This document shows positions 35,475-46,222 of a stretch of 64,000 nucleotides of DNA, piece after piece. Position 1 is the first letter of the stretch. Every line of letters begins with the position of its first letter. A program made the translations under genes and the position numbers. The stretch comes from Paramacrobiotus metropolitanus (lineage: Eukaryota; Tardigrada; Eutardigrada; Parachela; Macrobiotidae): contig NW_026570282.1 in assembly GCF_019649055.1 (NCBI RefSeq), forward strand, positions 1 to 64,000, given 5' to 3'. The notes under the pieces are model-generated. The model was not told where the DNA came from. It saw nothing but the letters and a program-made list of their open reading frames with translations, and ran no database searches.

Positions 35475-36107
35475 ACCTTGTAGTGATTCGTACTATATTT
35501 TGCACAACGGCATTTTACGATTTAAATGCCTGTCTGGCCCAGTCTGGGTATATAATGCAGAATTTTTGTCAGCGATTTTCTGATTGAAAGATTTCTGATC
35601 AGCGTAATATTTTGGACGTTTCCGCGAAATGGTTAACAGTAAGATGAAAATGTTTTACGTTTCACGCATTTTCTTATGTTTGACAATTAGAAAGGGGCAA
35701 TTAATCCCATAAGACCCAATTAATCCCTTATGGGATTAACCGAATATTTGTCTTCTTTAAGGTCATTTATTTTCAAACTTAATATTTTTAACGTAGCAAC
35801 AGTAATTTCTTAAGTATAGATATACTATTCTTAAGTATGGATGCACTTTAACTTTACATGGCAGACCCGGCTTGTGGAGGTGATTTGTTTTGTCGCTTGA
35901 ATGCATTTTCGAAAAAATGAACACCCTCTGGCCGCGTTTTAGAACATGGGCTTTCCGATGATAGCAGTGGTTTTTGTTAATTCTGTCTGGGATTCTGGCA
36001 TTGGTGTATGCATTTTTTTCTGTTCGTGATAATAAAGATCTAGAACTAGATATTAAATAAATAAATTGAATTTTCTAGGAAGAAGACTGACAGTTAACAA
36101 CACTGTA
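35475..36107. other. Intergenic
   Basis: AT-rich, no gene or recognisable element. Confidence 0.5.
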
Positions 36108-36521
36108 TTAAACGACCGTACTTGTGTACTGATCCGCAAGTACTGTGTGGTTGGCTCCGGCTCTTGTTGACCTTAAGTCAGTAACTGGCAGAATATACGA
36201 CGAAGCCATCGGTTTTGTTGTTGTCCAAACCGAAGTAGAGATGCTTGAAGAGCGCGCGGTACTCGTGGGACGTTGAGGACCAAATGGGAATACCACCGTA
36301 AGCTTGGGGATGTCTGTTTCCATTGTTTCCATTGGCGCCGCGGTAGAATACCTCCCGGAAGACCCATGAACAAATTTAGACATGGCTTCCGATGTAGATA
36401 GTTTTCTAACAGCTTCTTGCAGTTTTTCATTAGTGGCTTCAGTAATGCTGAAATTTGAAACAGTTACAAGCATTTCAAGTGCTTTGCTTAGCCATAAAAC
36501 TGTTGGCGGTCGCATTGTCAA
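36108..36521 (-). CDS. Hypothetical Ser/Thr-rich exon or small protein
   Basis: A 137-codon open frame. The first part looks helical (TNEKLQEAVRKLSTSEAMSKF) and the rest is Ser/Thr/Pro-rich and mucin-like, like a stalk. A good acceptor (TTTCAAATTTCAG) lies inside it at about 36450, so the real exon may begin there and continue to the stop at 36108, as the last exon of a gene I cannot trace. No family recognised. It could equally be chance. Confidence 0.3.
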   Translation of the reverse strand: MTMRPPTVLWLSKALEMLVTVSNFSITEATNEKLQEAVRKLSTSEAMSKFVHGSSGRYSTAAPMETMETDIPKLTVVFPFGPQRPTSTARSSSISTSVWTTTKPMASSYILPVTDLRSTRAGANHTVLADQYTSTVV

Positions 36522-37996
36522 CTGATTCTATATGTAGGTAGTCTCTAAACCGTTTGATGTTACACTTTTTACTTTCTAGATTAACGAAAGCGTTATTTAC
36601 CAAAAACAAAAGGCTTCAGTACTACAGTGGGTAAAACGGCATTTTCTTGCATCGATTTTGTAATCCTGTAGGGTGGTTGTTTCTCCTTTGCTTACTGCAA
36701 GCAAAATTAACTTGACATACGTATGTTGTTGCGTTCTGAACCGTGTCAGCTGTGGCTGTTTGCTCAAAACTCATAAAATTGTTATGCCTGTTCCGTCTGC
36801 GCATAAACTTACATTATTTTATATTGTTCGTCTGTTATTTACATAGTTGAACACTTTATATCTTGTGACTCAGTGTATTTTAGCCATTATAAGTACATTG
36901 TAAATATCCGTGAATGCTTCAAATTCATAATGAAAGTCAGAAGGCAGCTTGCGCAAAATTGTATATGAAACCATGGGCGGAATGTTTTCAATTAGCTTTT
37001 CTTACTAAAGTATGTGTAAGTGCCGCAAACTTTAGCAAGCTTGATTTGTTAAATTATAAGAGCATCCAAGCAATACTGTAAAAATAGGTACGATTTCCTC
37101 TACTATTTTTTAAATGTTTATTCTTTTAATGGATTAGCAGACGCAACCTTTTAAAATACTGTAACAATACGTAAAAATATCACTCGAGATTCAGATCTAC
37201 CTACTTAGAAGCTTTCGGGAATAATTAGAAGCGAGTACAAGACGGTCCAAAAATTACTAAAATTTTGCCGCTATAATACGTAGTTATACGTATTTACATA
37301 CTACGTATCATAATTATAACATATAATTTGCATACAAGAATCCACGTGAAAGCACAAAAAGTGTTTTGTGAACAGCTTCAGCTTCAGCCGTTTCAGCTTC
37401 AGCCGTTTCAGCTCTTTGTCCACTACCAAGAAAATTGAATTTATCCAAGAAAAATTTGCAAATTTATGCGGTTCATGACGTCACTGGCTCATTTGATAGC
37501 CTGGTTGTTTCACGGCCATCCTTCGTTTATTCATAATAACACCGATAAGCTACTCGAGTAGCACTTTAGTACAGTATGTACAAATTACTACGACGACGAA
37601 GAATTTGTATTGGTACAGTTTGAGCATGGCCTTATCATGCCTTTATGTGATCAGCTTGTTTACAAACAACGTGCGGACCACGGAGAAAGTCGTGAGGCAA
37701 TTAGAACTCCAGAACATTTATGTACTACTGTAATACAACAATAATAATATAATATATCAACCTACATAACTATCCTGCTTACCCAAAATTAGTACGAATT
37801 GTAGTATATGTGTTTGTGTCTCTGACGATTACGGCAACGAGCCCGGCACAGCTCTGCTCGAACTCATAATTGCAACTTTTGCTTCTGCTTGCGATTAAAA
37901 GTGGCTGTATTTCGCACGGATTCTGTAGCTGCAAGGAGTACATAATTTTTTAGTTCCTTTGCTAATTAGGCTAATTAATTTGGGTGAGCTTCTTTT
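36522..37996. other. Intergenic upstream of the orphan GPCR
   Basis: 1.5 kb, AT-rich. A direct repeat of CAGCTTCAGCCGTTT occurs near 37376-37410. No gene seen; presumably it contains the promoter of the gene at 37997. Confidence 0.45.
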
Positions 37997-39169
37997 ATGG
38001 CCGACATCGTCGATTTCTGGGATAGGAAACACGACTGTGCGTGCAGCCAACGAGCCGAGCTCACACTCTATTACGGCATCTACATTATTCCTGCTGCCGC
38101 TTTTTTAGCCAATTTTAGTTTTTGTGCGTCGGTTTTAAGCGCCAAAAAATTGCGGACCTTCCCGAATTTACTGTTAATCTCGGATGCGGTGGCCGATTTC
38201 GGACTAAGCACCATCATTATTCCCGTACGAATACGCTTTTGGTTCCAGGATGACTGCTGGTCAGCCGGGCACACTTTCTGCCAGTTTTTCATAGCCGCTT
38301 GTGAGTACTTTAACGCCACCAGTCTGGCCCATGCCGCAACGATTTCTGTGGAACGACACGTCCGGCTATTTCATCCCGGCTTCCATCGGCGACGGGTTAG
38401 ATCAATGCTCATACCCGCCATCTTTTTATGCTGGGGATTTCCCACCTTGTTCACATACGCAAAATTGTTCATTCCCTCCACGTTCGGTTTGTATCCGTAC
38501 CATTTTCAAACCAATGATACGTGCACGCGCTTGATGCAAAAACCCTGCTCTTGTGTCGTCTGTTTGCATCCCGTGGTCAACGCCATTGACGTGATCGGAC
38601 AGAACATTGTCCCATTGTGTATTACTTTTGCAATGTATGGGCACATCATTTTTGTGGCTTACCGGCGGATACGGCTAGCGGACGTTCTACGGCGGCGGGT
38701 CAGCGAGGCGGGCTTATTGCCTGAAATCCAGTCGACCAAAAGCGTGGCCAGACGGGTGGTAGACAGCCCCGAATTCCGCTCTATTCGGGTGTTTGTCGTG
38801 ATCCTGCTGGTTTTGTTTGCCTGCGTGATGCCGAATATTATCAGCCACTTTTATCAAATGGGACAAGGGGAGGACGGTATGGCGACGCTGATGTTAAAGA
38901 AGTATCTCCTGACATCCAGCTGCAATGGAACGTACGGTTACAGTGACTTTGCGATACCGGCAATAATGTGGTCCAACTCGTTAATCAATCCGTTACTGCT
39001 TTTCATTCTGAACCGAAACTACCGAAAGGGATTTAGGATATTCCTGGGACGAATCCGATCGTGTTGTTCTACGGAGAAACCGACTGGACGCGCTGAAATC
39101 CAAATTCCGAGTTCTTGCCGATGGAATCGCATTACTATTTTAGGGGAACGCACCAAAGGGCAAATCTAG
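37997..39169 (+). CDS. Orphan class A (rhodopsin-like) GPCR, intronless
   Basis: A single exon of 390 aa with seven hydrophobic segments: TM1 YYGIYIIPAAAFLANFSFCA, TM2 with LLISDAVADF, TM3 ending in ISVERHVRLF, TM4 near SMLIPAIFLCWGF, TM5 near QNIVPLCITFAMYGHIIFVA, TM6 FVVILLVLFACVMPNIIS, TM7 WSNSLINPLLLFILN. The DRY motif is ERH and the NPxxY motif is NPLLLF; both departures occur in some lineage-specific receptors. Extracellular Cys pairs (TM3 start and the Cys-rich ECL2) are present. The basic ICL3 and short tail are typical. No ligand class can be assigned. The lack of introns contrasts with its neighbours and suggests a retrocopy or an intronless receptor family. Confidence 0.85.
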   Translation: MADIVDFWDRKHDCACSQRAELTLYYGIYIIPAAAFLANFSFCASVLSAKKLRTFPNLLLISDAVADFGLSTIIIPVRIRFWFQDDCWSAGHTFCQFFIAACEYFNATSLAHAATISVERHVRLFHPGFHRRRVRSMLIPAIFLCWGFPTLFTYAKLFIPSTFGLYPYHFQTNDTCTRLMQKPCSCVVCLHPVVNAIDVIGQNIVPLCITFAMYGHIIFVAYRRIRLADVLRRRVSEAGLLPEIQSTKSVARRVVDSPEFRSIRVFVVILLVLFACVMPNIISHFYQMGQGEDGMATLMLKKYLLTSSCNGTYGYSDFAIPAIMWSNSLINPLLLFILNRNYRKGFRIFLGRIRSCCSTEKPTGRAEIQIPSSCRWNRITILGERTKGQI

Positions 39170-40127
39170 TTTTTAACATTAATAACCAGATATATCTTTG
39201 TATAGATTCTCTCAACTATTATTAAAAAGTAATTTCCACCATTACATGTCAGTTTAATTTTTCTCATTCAAAACTGTCTGTATCTACTCTGTACATATAA
39301 TATGTGCGCACAGGAGATCATAATTGGACCGGCCACGAGTTGTGGTTTCAGGAGATTTTGAGCTTCTTATTTGTGGCTGCAGCTACTAGAACAATGTAGT
39401 AAGTAGTTTCAATACTTTGACTTTCAGGTTTTTCACTGCAGATTGCAAAATATTTCAGATGGATTAAATTTGAGTTTAGATATGCTTGGAATTATATGAT
39501 GGGAAAAGTAAACAACCAGCATTTGATCATGAATACCGGAAGTCGAGAAAGATAAGTTTTGCTTGCCAAAACCGCCGATCTGTCGGCAGACTTGTGTTAC
39601 AGTTAAACGTCTCACCAAAAGTGTTTAATTACTTCCGGATTCATGCGACGCACTTTTGACCTAATCAAAAGTGTTATGGTTTTGCAATGTAGGAAGCCTT
39701 TCAGATTTACCGTAAGCAAGCGTCACCTTCCTGTTATCTTATCGCTTCCCGCTACCACTTACCGGCATAACCGCTACCGCGCCTACGTTAAGTTACAATT
39801 AACGTTGTTAATTGGTTTTAATGTTAGCTGGAGGTTGTGTGCTCCCGCTCTTTCCTTTCGCCTTCTATAGCCAGTTACCTGGGTCGGTGGTGGCGCTGCG
39901 CCGCTACGGCCGTTAGATCAAAGCGGCCGCCGCCTTGCACGCGCCGACGTTTGCGCTCGGCACTGTTCCTGTGCCCGCGCTTGGTTTGCTTTTTGTTCTG
40001 CATTTGCATTTGTCTGTCACTGCATATCTGTTCGTTTGCGCGCGAGTGATTTGTTCTTTTCAAGTTCTTCAATTTTCGAACTTTTCGCGTCTCGATAGAA
40101 CGTTTACTGCTGATTGAACGAACCAAC
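39170..40127. other. 3' flank of GPCR and 5' flank of the retrotransposon
   Basis: GC content rises sharply from about 39840, probably marking the start of the retroelement's 5' non-coding part. I could not define its terminus or matching terminal repeats by eye. Confidence 0.4.
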
Positions 40128-41249
40128 ATGCCTCCTACACGCAGAGGAAGAGGACGTGGGAGAATCGGCACGAATTCTACGCGCGGACAGAGGAATCCAA
40201 CGCGGCCGGGTCCCCGCCGCCTGCGTTCACAAGTAGTGGTCCCAGCTACTACCACGTTCACATCAAGCACCGACGACAGTATCCGAGCGCTAGCGGAGCA
40301 AGTGGCTGCTTTACAGCAGACGGTCTCCACTTTGCAGCCAAGTGGCGGATTAGCGAGTTTGACTGTCCCTCCGGCTGGATCCCGCTCATTGTCAGAATCC
40401 TCAAATCGGATCGTCGCTGGCACCGGTAAGCAACCAATAGCTCAGATAACTATTGATAGCGCTCCAGAGCCGAAGAATAATTCCCGTCATCCGGGAGAGC
40501 CTGCCGCCTCTTCAGCTTTCAAAGATATGCAAGCCGTCAACCCTAAACTGCGAGAAACTCTTCTGGACCACACTCAGTTTGTCGATTTTGTGGACCTGCT
40601 GCCACAGAATCGCGTGCCGTCCAAGCGTCCCCAAACTGGCACAAAGATGATGCACGACCCAGCCACAGGTGAAGCGGTTTTCATGCCATCAGTTAAAAAA
40701 GAGCAAATCACGAACTATGCCAGCTGGTCTCGAGCGTTTGGAGTCTTTGTCTCCTATCGCACGCTTAACCACCCCGAGTTCACGGTTCCCTTTATGAAAT
40801 ACATGGATCTCATTGCGTTGTTTTCCGATCCGGACCGCGGGTACAGCTTCAACCACGTCCTCAAGTACGACATGCAATTTCGGAATTACGCCGCCAACAA
40901 TCCGTACGACACGGATATTTGGACGCGACGCCACGAAGAGTCGTTTCAAGAGTGTATCGCTAATCCCAAGATATCCACCTCTAAGGCGGCTAGCACTAGC
41001 GGTTCGGCTCGTCACGCGACGCTCCAGTGCGGACGCTGCAAAGGGGTTGGACATATTCAGAAGGATTGTAAACAGCCCTTTCGAGGCCGCCCTGCTGCAG
41101 AGGGGGAAATCTGCAACCTCTTCAATAAGGGCATTTGCTCAACGCCATGCCGCCGCGAACGCGTCCACGAATGCAGCGAGTGTCAGTCGCTCAGCCATGG
41201 AGAGTACAGTTGCCCACGCCGCAGTGGCCACGACGTCAAACGGGAGTGA
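40128..41249 (+). CDS. Gag-like ORF1 with zinc knuckles
   Basis: 373 aa. A very basic Arg/Gly/Thr-rich N-terminus (TRRGRGRGRIG) is followed by a short coiled-coil-like stretch (IRALAEQVAALQQTVSTLQ) and a central nucleocapsid-type region. The C-terminus has two CCHC knuckles, CGRCKGVGHIQKDC and CSECQSLSHGEYSC, with a CCCH-like cluster between them (about 41110-41165). This order of Cys clusters is usual in ORF1 of YR retrotransposons. Expected to package the element RNA. Confidence 0.8.
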   Translation: MPPTRRGRGRGRIGTNSTRGQRNPTRPGPRRLRSQVVVPATTTFTSSTDDSIRALAEQVAALQQTVSTLQPSGGLASLTVPPAGSRSLSESSNRIVAGTGKQPIAQITIDSAPEPKNNSRHPGEPAASSAFKDMQAVNPKLRETLLDHTQFVDFVDLLPQNRVPSKRPQTGTKMMHDPATGEAVFMPSVKKEQITNYASWSRAFGVFVSYRTLNHPEFTVPFMKYMDLIALFSDPDRGYSFNHVLKYDMQFRNYAANNPYDTDIWTRRHEESFQECIANPKISTSKAASTSGSARHATLQCGRCKGVGHIQKDCKQPFRGRPAAEGEICNLFNKGICSTPCRRERVHECSECQSLSHGEYSCPRRSGHDVKRE

Positions 41250-42861
41250 CCTTCGCACCCCACTTCGGCCACACGTGTTTGCCAAATACCTCGTCGATCA
41301 TCCTAATCGGCAATACGTAACCGGCCTGATCGGCATGCTGACCAACGGAGCTGACCTTGGCTACACGGGCCCGCAGCTTGAGCGATTTACGCAAAATTCC
41401 CGTACAGTCTCCGAACATCCCGCTGTTATGGCTGAATGCATCCAGAAGAGCATCGGTTCCGGACACGCACGCGGTCCATTTAAAGTTTCCCCTTTACCGA
41501 ATTTTGTCTGCAATGCGCTCAGCATCCGACCGAAGTCGAGCGGTGGCTTTCGGCCCATACTGGACCTGTCACAGCCAACCGGAAATTCTGTGAATGACTA
41601 CATTCCGAAAGATGATCCGCCTCTAAGTTTTTGTTCGGTTGACGACGCCGTAAAGCTGATTATTCGAGCCGGCCGCGGCGCAGTTATGGCAAAGCTCGAC
41701 ATAAAAAGCGCTTTCCGGCTGATGCCAGTTATGCAGTCACAGTGGAACCTATTGGGATACAAGTTTAAAGGTAACTACTATTTCGATGTCGTACTGCCAT
41801 TTGGTTGTCGATCTTCACCTCGGCTGTTCTGCGCTTGTTCGGACGCAATCGAATGGATATTTATTCATATATCCGGTCATTATGCCGTACTGCATTACAT
41901 TGACGATTTTTTGATTATTGCACCGCCAGGTAGTCTTTGCGCTGAACTTGTACTGCTGTTCAAGGAACTATGCGAAGAGCTAGGCGTTCCCCTCGCAGCA
42001 GACAAGCTAGAGGGACCCGCCACTCAGCTAGTCTTCCTGGGTATAACACTAGATTCAGTATCGCGTACGCTCTCTCTACCAGCAGGGAAGCTCGAGCAAC
42101 TTATCGAGCTGCTCCGGTCCTGGTCGGATAAGTCTACGTGTTCGCTCGATGAGCTGCAAAGCCTGGTTGGTTCACTGCAATTCGCTACGAAGTGCATTCC
42201 CGCCGGAAGGCTGTTTCTCAGACGTTTGATTCAGAAAATGACAAATCTGCCGCCTCGCCAGCCGCACCATGCGCAGTCACTCCAATTAGATGCTGACTTC
42301 CAGCTCGACATTGCCTGGTGGCTGCAGTTTCTTCCGGATTGGAACGGCAAAGCAAGTTTTCTCACGATTGACTGGAGCAGGCCTGACGTGATGCAGTTAT
42401 ACACCGATGCATCGGGGTCAATCGGTGTCGGTGGCTATTTCGCAGGCCGCTGGTTCAATGCTCGTTGGCCTGCATGGATAAGCAGGGTCAATCCCTGTAT
42501 CGAATACCAAGAAATGCTTGGCGTGTTCTTTGCTATAACCCTCTGGCAGGACTTATTTCGCAACCTGAAGGTGATGTTTCATTGCGACAACATGGGTGTA
42601 TGTCAGGCGTGGGATAAGCTTGGATCCACTAACAGAGCAGTACTTTCGCTGATGCGCAGGATGGTGATGACGGTCGCTCAGAACAACTTTACTATCACTA
42701 TCAAGCACGTTAATGGCTGTGACAACAGCATCGCTGACGCTCTGTCACGGTTTCAGGACATGCGATTCCGCCAGCTTGCCCCGGACGCCAGACAATCGCC
42801 GGACGCCTTACCGGATATATGGGAGGAGCTAGAGGCCAACTACATCAGTGCAATGAGCTGA
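41238..42861 (+). CDS. Reverse transcriptase-RNase H ORF2
   Basis: The open frame extends back to 40813 but homology begins near 41240, in the +1 frame relative to ORF1 and overlapping its end, so translation may use frameshifting or a downstream start. RT motifs: MAKLDIKSAFRLMPV (motif A), LPFGCRSSPRLF (motif B) and HYIDDFLII (motif C, catalytic DD). RNase H: LYTDASGSIGVGGYF, EYQEMLGVFFAI, FHCDNMGVCQAW and a C-terminal ADALSRF, with the D-E-D-D set visible. All key residues are present. Confidence 0.85.
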
Positions 42862-43790
42862 ACGCCGTAGCCAACCGGCTTCGATACCACCACATTGCAG
42901 CGTCCACCCGACAAGCGTATGATGCCGGTTGGTTCCAGTTTGAGCAATTTTGCGTGCGCCTTGCCGAACATCCACTCCCTGCATCCGATGACACAGTGCT
43001 CCGGTTCCTTGCCGATCTTCACTCACGGGGCATAGCGATCGCAACAGCCAAAGTTTACCTGGCATCCATCGCCAACAAACATACTGAATGCGAATTCCCG
43101 ATTCCGACACGTAGCGCTGCCGTTTCTCGCGCGCTCCAAGGTTACCAGAGACTGGCACCGACGCCTCGGGATCACCGCCTGCCTATCACGCTCGATATTA
43201 TGCGGTACCTGAAAGACCGCCTTTCCGCAATGAATCTTGCCACGGTCGACAAGCATATGTACTGGGCGGCATTCACCATGGCCTTTGCCGGACTTCTCAG
43301 AGTAAGCGAGTACACGGCACCATCACCAGCATCCTACAGTACGGCGCGCACGCTGCTGTTCAATGATATCGCGCTTACCGCTGACGTCATCACCGTGTCC
43401 CTTAAAACGACAAAAACTGACCAATACAGTCACGGTTACAAGCTGTTACTGCGTAAGACAGGGCGTTCAGTTTGTCCAGTTCGTGCTCTTGCGACATACG
43501 CGGCGTCAAGACTCGAACTCGGAAGTAAGCGTGAACCGCTTTTCATACTGTCCAGCAGAGCTTACCTGACTCGTCAAGACGTCGATCGAACACTGAAGCA
43601 CCTGCTGTGTCCCCTGCCGGAACATCACCGTTACGGAACCCACAGCTTCCGCATCGGCGGTACCACAACAGCCGCTGTTGGAGGATCCAGCGACAAAGAA
43701 ATCCAGCGCCTTGGACGCTGGAAAAGCAACTGTTTCTCCGCCTACGTCCGCAGCCAAATTCCAACGGACGGAATCAATCCTTACGCCTGA
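42819..43790 (+). CDS. Tyrosine recombinase ORF3
   Basis: 323 aa, overlapping the end of ORF2 by 43 nt in the -1 frame. An N-terminal SAM-like DNA-binding part (STRQAYDAGWFQFEQFC, FLADLHSRGIAIATAKVYL) precedes the catalytic part. The R-H-x-x-R-W-Y set is intact: FAGLLRVSEY (first Arg), GTHSFRIGGTT (His and second Arg), RLGRWKSNCF (Trp in the H/W position) and SAYVRSQ (nucleophile Tyr). It would integrate a circular DNA intermediate without target duplication. Confidence 0.88.
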   Translation: MGGARGQLHQCNELNAVANRLRYHHIAASTRQAYDAGWFQFEQFCVRLAEHPLPASDDTVLRFLADLHSRGIAIATAKVYLASIANKHTECEFPIPTRSAAVSRALQGYQRLAPTPRDHRLPITLDIMRYLKDRLSAMNLATVDKHMYWAAFTMAFAGLLRVSEYTAPSPASYSTARTLLFNDIALTADVITVSLKTTKTDQYSHGYKLLLRKTGRSVCPVRALATYAASRLELGSKREPLFILSSRAYLTRQDVDRTLKHLLCPLPEHHRYGTHSFRIGGTTTAAVGGSSDKEIQRLGRWKSNCFSAYVRSQIPTDGINPYA

Positions 43791-44699
43791 TCATGGATGT
43801 TGTTTGGGGTTTGTTTGGGGCCTTCGGTTGCGCAGGGCACTGGTCGCTCTCTTCCGCCGACCTCCGGTCGGCCGGCTTCTCGCTGACCCACGGTCACCGC
43901 ACACAGCCGCTCACGAGGGTACCAGTCGCCCAGCAGCCGGGGTTCCAACGCCCACAGTGGTCACCGGAAGCGGTACCATTAAGCACAACTTTTGGAACAC
44001 TTCAGTTGCGTAATTACGAACCAAAGAACCATTGAAATGAAATCGATCATCGACATGGTACAAAATTAGTTTGCGATTAAGCCGGGTAATGGAACAGTAA
44101 TTGTTGTGTACTGTATTTTATTATACTTATGTAATGAAAAACTATCCGCAGAGGCCTAACTGAAGTAAATGATACATTATCATATACTGAAATGAGTATT
44201 ATCATGAAATGATTATTATGAAATGATGAAATGAAATGATTATTATCATATACTGAAATGAGTTTGAAAGCACAGAAATGAAATGAGTTTGATTTCATAA
44301 ATGCGTTTAGTAAAAAGTTATTACTTTGTATCTTGGCTTTATAAATCTGCTGGTGTGTCTGGCTGGCCTTCTTGTTTGGAACTCCGAAGTATCACGTTTA
44401 CTAATCAGCGTCAGCTTCCGAACATTTCATGTGAAATTCACATGCATTTATTCAATGTATCAGCTAATTATCGCCATCTGAGCCGATCAAAATTCTATAA
44501 TGGCATTGTAGAATTTTTATTGCTTTAATACGTACTTTGCGGCGCAGCAAATACTTGTGTGGTTCAAAAAACCGGAACTTCTTAGTTAAAACTGCACGCA
44601 TAGTAGAGTATTGCAATATGTTGATTTTAAGCTAGTACCTACTTACTGCACCATATTTGTAATTTCCCGAATTTTTACATTAGCGGCGCTTTCTGAAAG
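43791..44699. other. 3' flank of the retrotransposon and simple repeats
   Basis: GC-rich sequence to about 44030 probably belongs to the element's 3' end. From 44160 to 44290 a degenerate short repeat based on TGAAATGA and ATTATCATATACTGAAATGAG follows. No gene seen. Confidence 0.45.
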
Positions 44700-45155
44700 C
44701 TACTTTTCCGTCAAAACATCTCTCCCGTCTTCTTGCCACAAATCTGGATTTTTCTCGATGAACCCTTTCAACATTTCCCGGCAGCGAGCATTATTCAGTA
44801 CTTCCACTTTGACACCGCGCTGCCTCAGAAGCGCTTCTTCACCGTTCAACGTCTCGTTTTCCCCAACAACGACGTGCTTAATTTGAAAGAAGAGAATCGT
44901 CCCACTGCACATAGCACAAGGCGCCAGTGTGGTGTACAGGATGCACTCTTCGTACGGGATTCCGCGACCAGCGTTTTCAATAGCGTCCATCTCAGCATGG
45001 AGAATAACGCTGTCCTTCTGTACGCGCTGGTTGCGACCGCGTCCAATAATTTGTCCATTGCGCACCAGAACAGATCCGATGGGCAGTCCATTTTCTTTGA
45101 GACCTTTTTCGGCTTCCTCAATCGCAGCGTTCATGAACTGCTCGTGCTGTGCCAT
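44700..45155 (-). CDS. Cytosine deaminase, copy 1 (bacterial/fungal Fcy1 type)
   Basis: 151 aa, single exon, similar in length to yeast Fcy1 (158). It would deaminate cytosine to uracil using one zinc. The zinc site is intact: HAEMDAIENAGR (His ligand and proton-shuttle Glu) and LYTTLAPCAMCSG (PCxxC ligands). Family hallmarks around it are GLPIGSVLV, IIGRGRNQRVQKDS and the C-terminal helix (MLKGFIEKNPDLWQEDG) that closes over the pocket in Fcy1. Animals normally lack this enzyme and rely on cytidine deaminases, so gene transfer from bacteria or fungi is likely; absence of introns agrees. The paralogue lies 1.1 kb upstream in the same orientation. The start ATG at 45155 fits the family N-terminus. 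Confidence 0.92.
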   Translation of the reverse strand: MAQHEQFMNAAIEEAEKGLKENGLPIGSVLVRNGQIIGRGRNQRVQKDSVILHAEMDAIENAGRGIPYEECILYTTLAPCAMCSGTILFFQIKHVVVGENETLNGEEALLRQRGVKVEVLNNARCREMLKGFIEKNPDLWQEDGRDVLTEK

Positions 45156-46222
45156 TTTCCCGAGTTACTTCTTTGTTCTACCACAAAAAGGCTTGAAACT
45201 CCAACTAACACCTAAAACAGAACATCTGAAAAAGCGAGTTTTCTACCGTCTAATAGTTCTGGTGTTGCATATACACTATGCACATCGCCCTAGAGGGCAA
45301 CAATATTTTTCACAATGCCAATAAGCAAACTGCATCTGGTATTGCACTAAGCTGCCAAAAACGCAGTCGCGATGTGAGCAAATTAAAACTGAACTCACCT
45401 GGGCTGTGGATTATAGGACTTAAAGTTTTCCCGAAGATTACTAGCACAGTAGCGGTCTGGGTACATAGAAGACTGCCCGTATTCTCAGTTTTTTCTTTTC
45501 GTGGAAAAATACCGGCAAACACCAGTCGCGAATCCGTCTTCCGGTGTATACACGTAGTGACTTTAACAAATCCGTTAAATGCCAAATTCGCTTTTGCAAC
45601 TCTCTGTTAATTGTGAACCGCACTGGACAGATGTACTTAATTGTACACTTTGCATAGATGGTTCGTCCAACACTTTCGGCATTGTATTGATACCGGACCT
45701 TTGCCTAAACTGTTGTGGTATCGCTCCATGCATTTTGAATTATCAAAATGTTACGCAAAAGCACATCGATGGTGATAACAGCATTTGCACTACAATGGAT
45801 GTTATCATGTATTTTATCAATATTGTACGCTTATTCATAAAAATTTAATTTGCAGCAGCCGATTCCACAAATCGGGAGACTAGCTGACCTGGAAGCAGCC
45901 ATTCCTACTTCTTAAAAATAGGTATATATAAAAATTTTGTTAGTTACTAGTAATTCTCTTGATTATAGTTGTCACTATAGTTAATATTGCCACAACGATT
46001 TTTAATGAACACTTCACAAGCTGCAGAGCTGTACATTTCGATGTGCAAAAGTCAGAAAGCTGTGTGTTCTTCCCATGATCGCACTATCTTCCGAACCCGA
46101 TGAGTCCCTCACAAACAGTAGACAATCATCTGAATTATTACAACTCGAACTGTACACGCTTCGCTGGAAGTAATGTAATTGGTTTTAAAAAAGCTTATCT
46201 GTAAAAAACTTCGGTATAATAA
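45156..46222. other. Spacer between the two deaminase genes
   Basis: No gene supported. It serves as promoter for copy 1 and 3' flank of copy 2. Confidence 0.45.

Larger units (their letters stand above)
40128..43790 (+). mobile_element. DIRS/Ngaro-type tyrosine-recombinase retrotransposon
   Basis: Three overlapping frames in the order Gag (40128-41249), RT-RNase H (to 42861), tyrosine recombinase (42819-43790), with no internal stops. A tyrosine recombinase in place of a DDE integrase, together with RT-RH, defines the YR (DIRS-like) retrotransposons. No methyltransferase domain and no LTRs were seen. Terminal or split repeats were not found by eye, so the element's ends are not set. Higher GC than the neighbouring intergenic DNA supports a recent insertion. 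Confidence 0.88.

Noticed and set aside
39875-40423. 182-codon minus ORF opposite the Gag start
   Set aside because: Arg-rich antisense of a GC-rich Gag N-terminus; no recognisable domain.
43607-44035. 142-codon plus ORF overlapping the recombinase end
   Set aside because: Overlaps the catalytic part of the recombinase in another frame and has no methyltransferase motifs expected of a fourth DIRS ORF.
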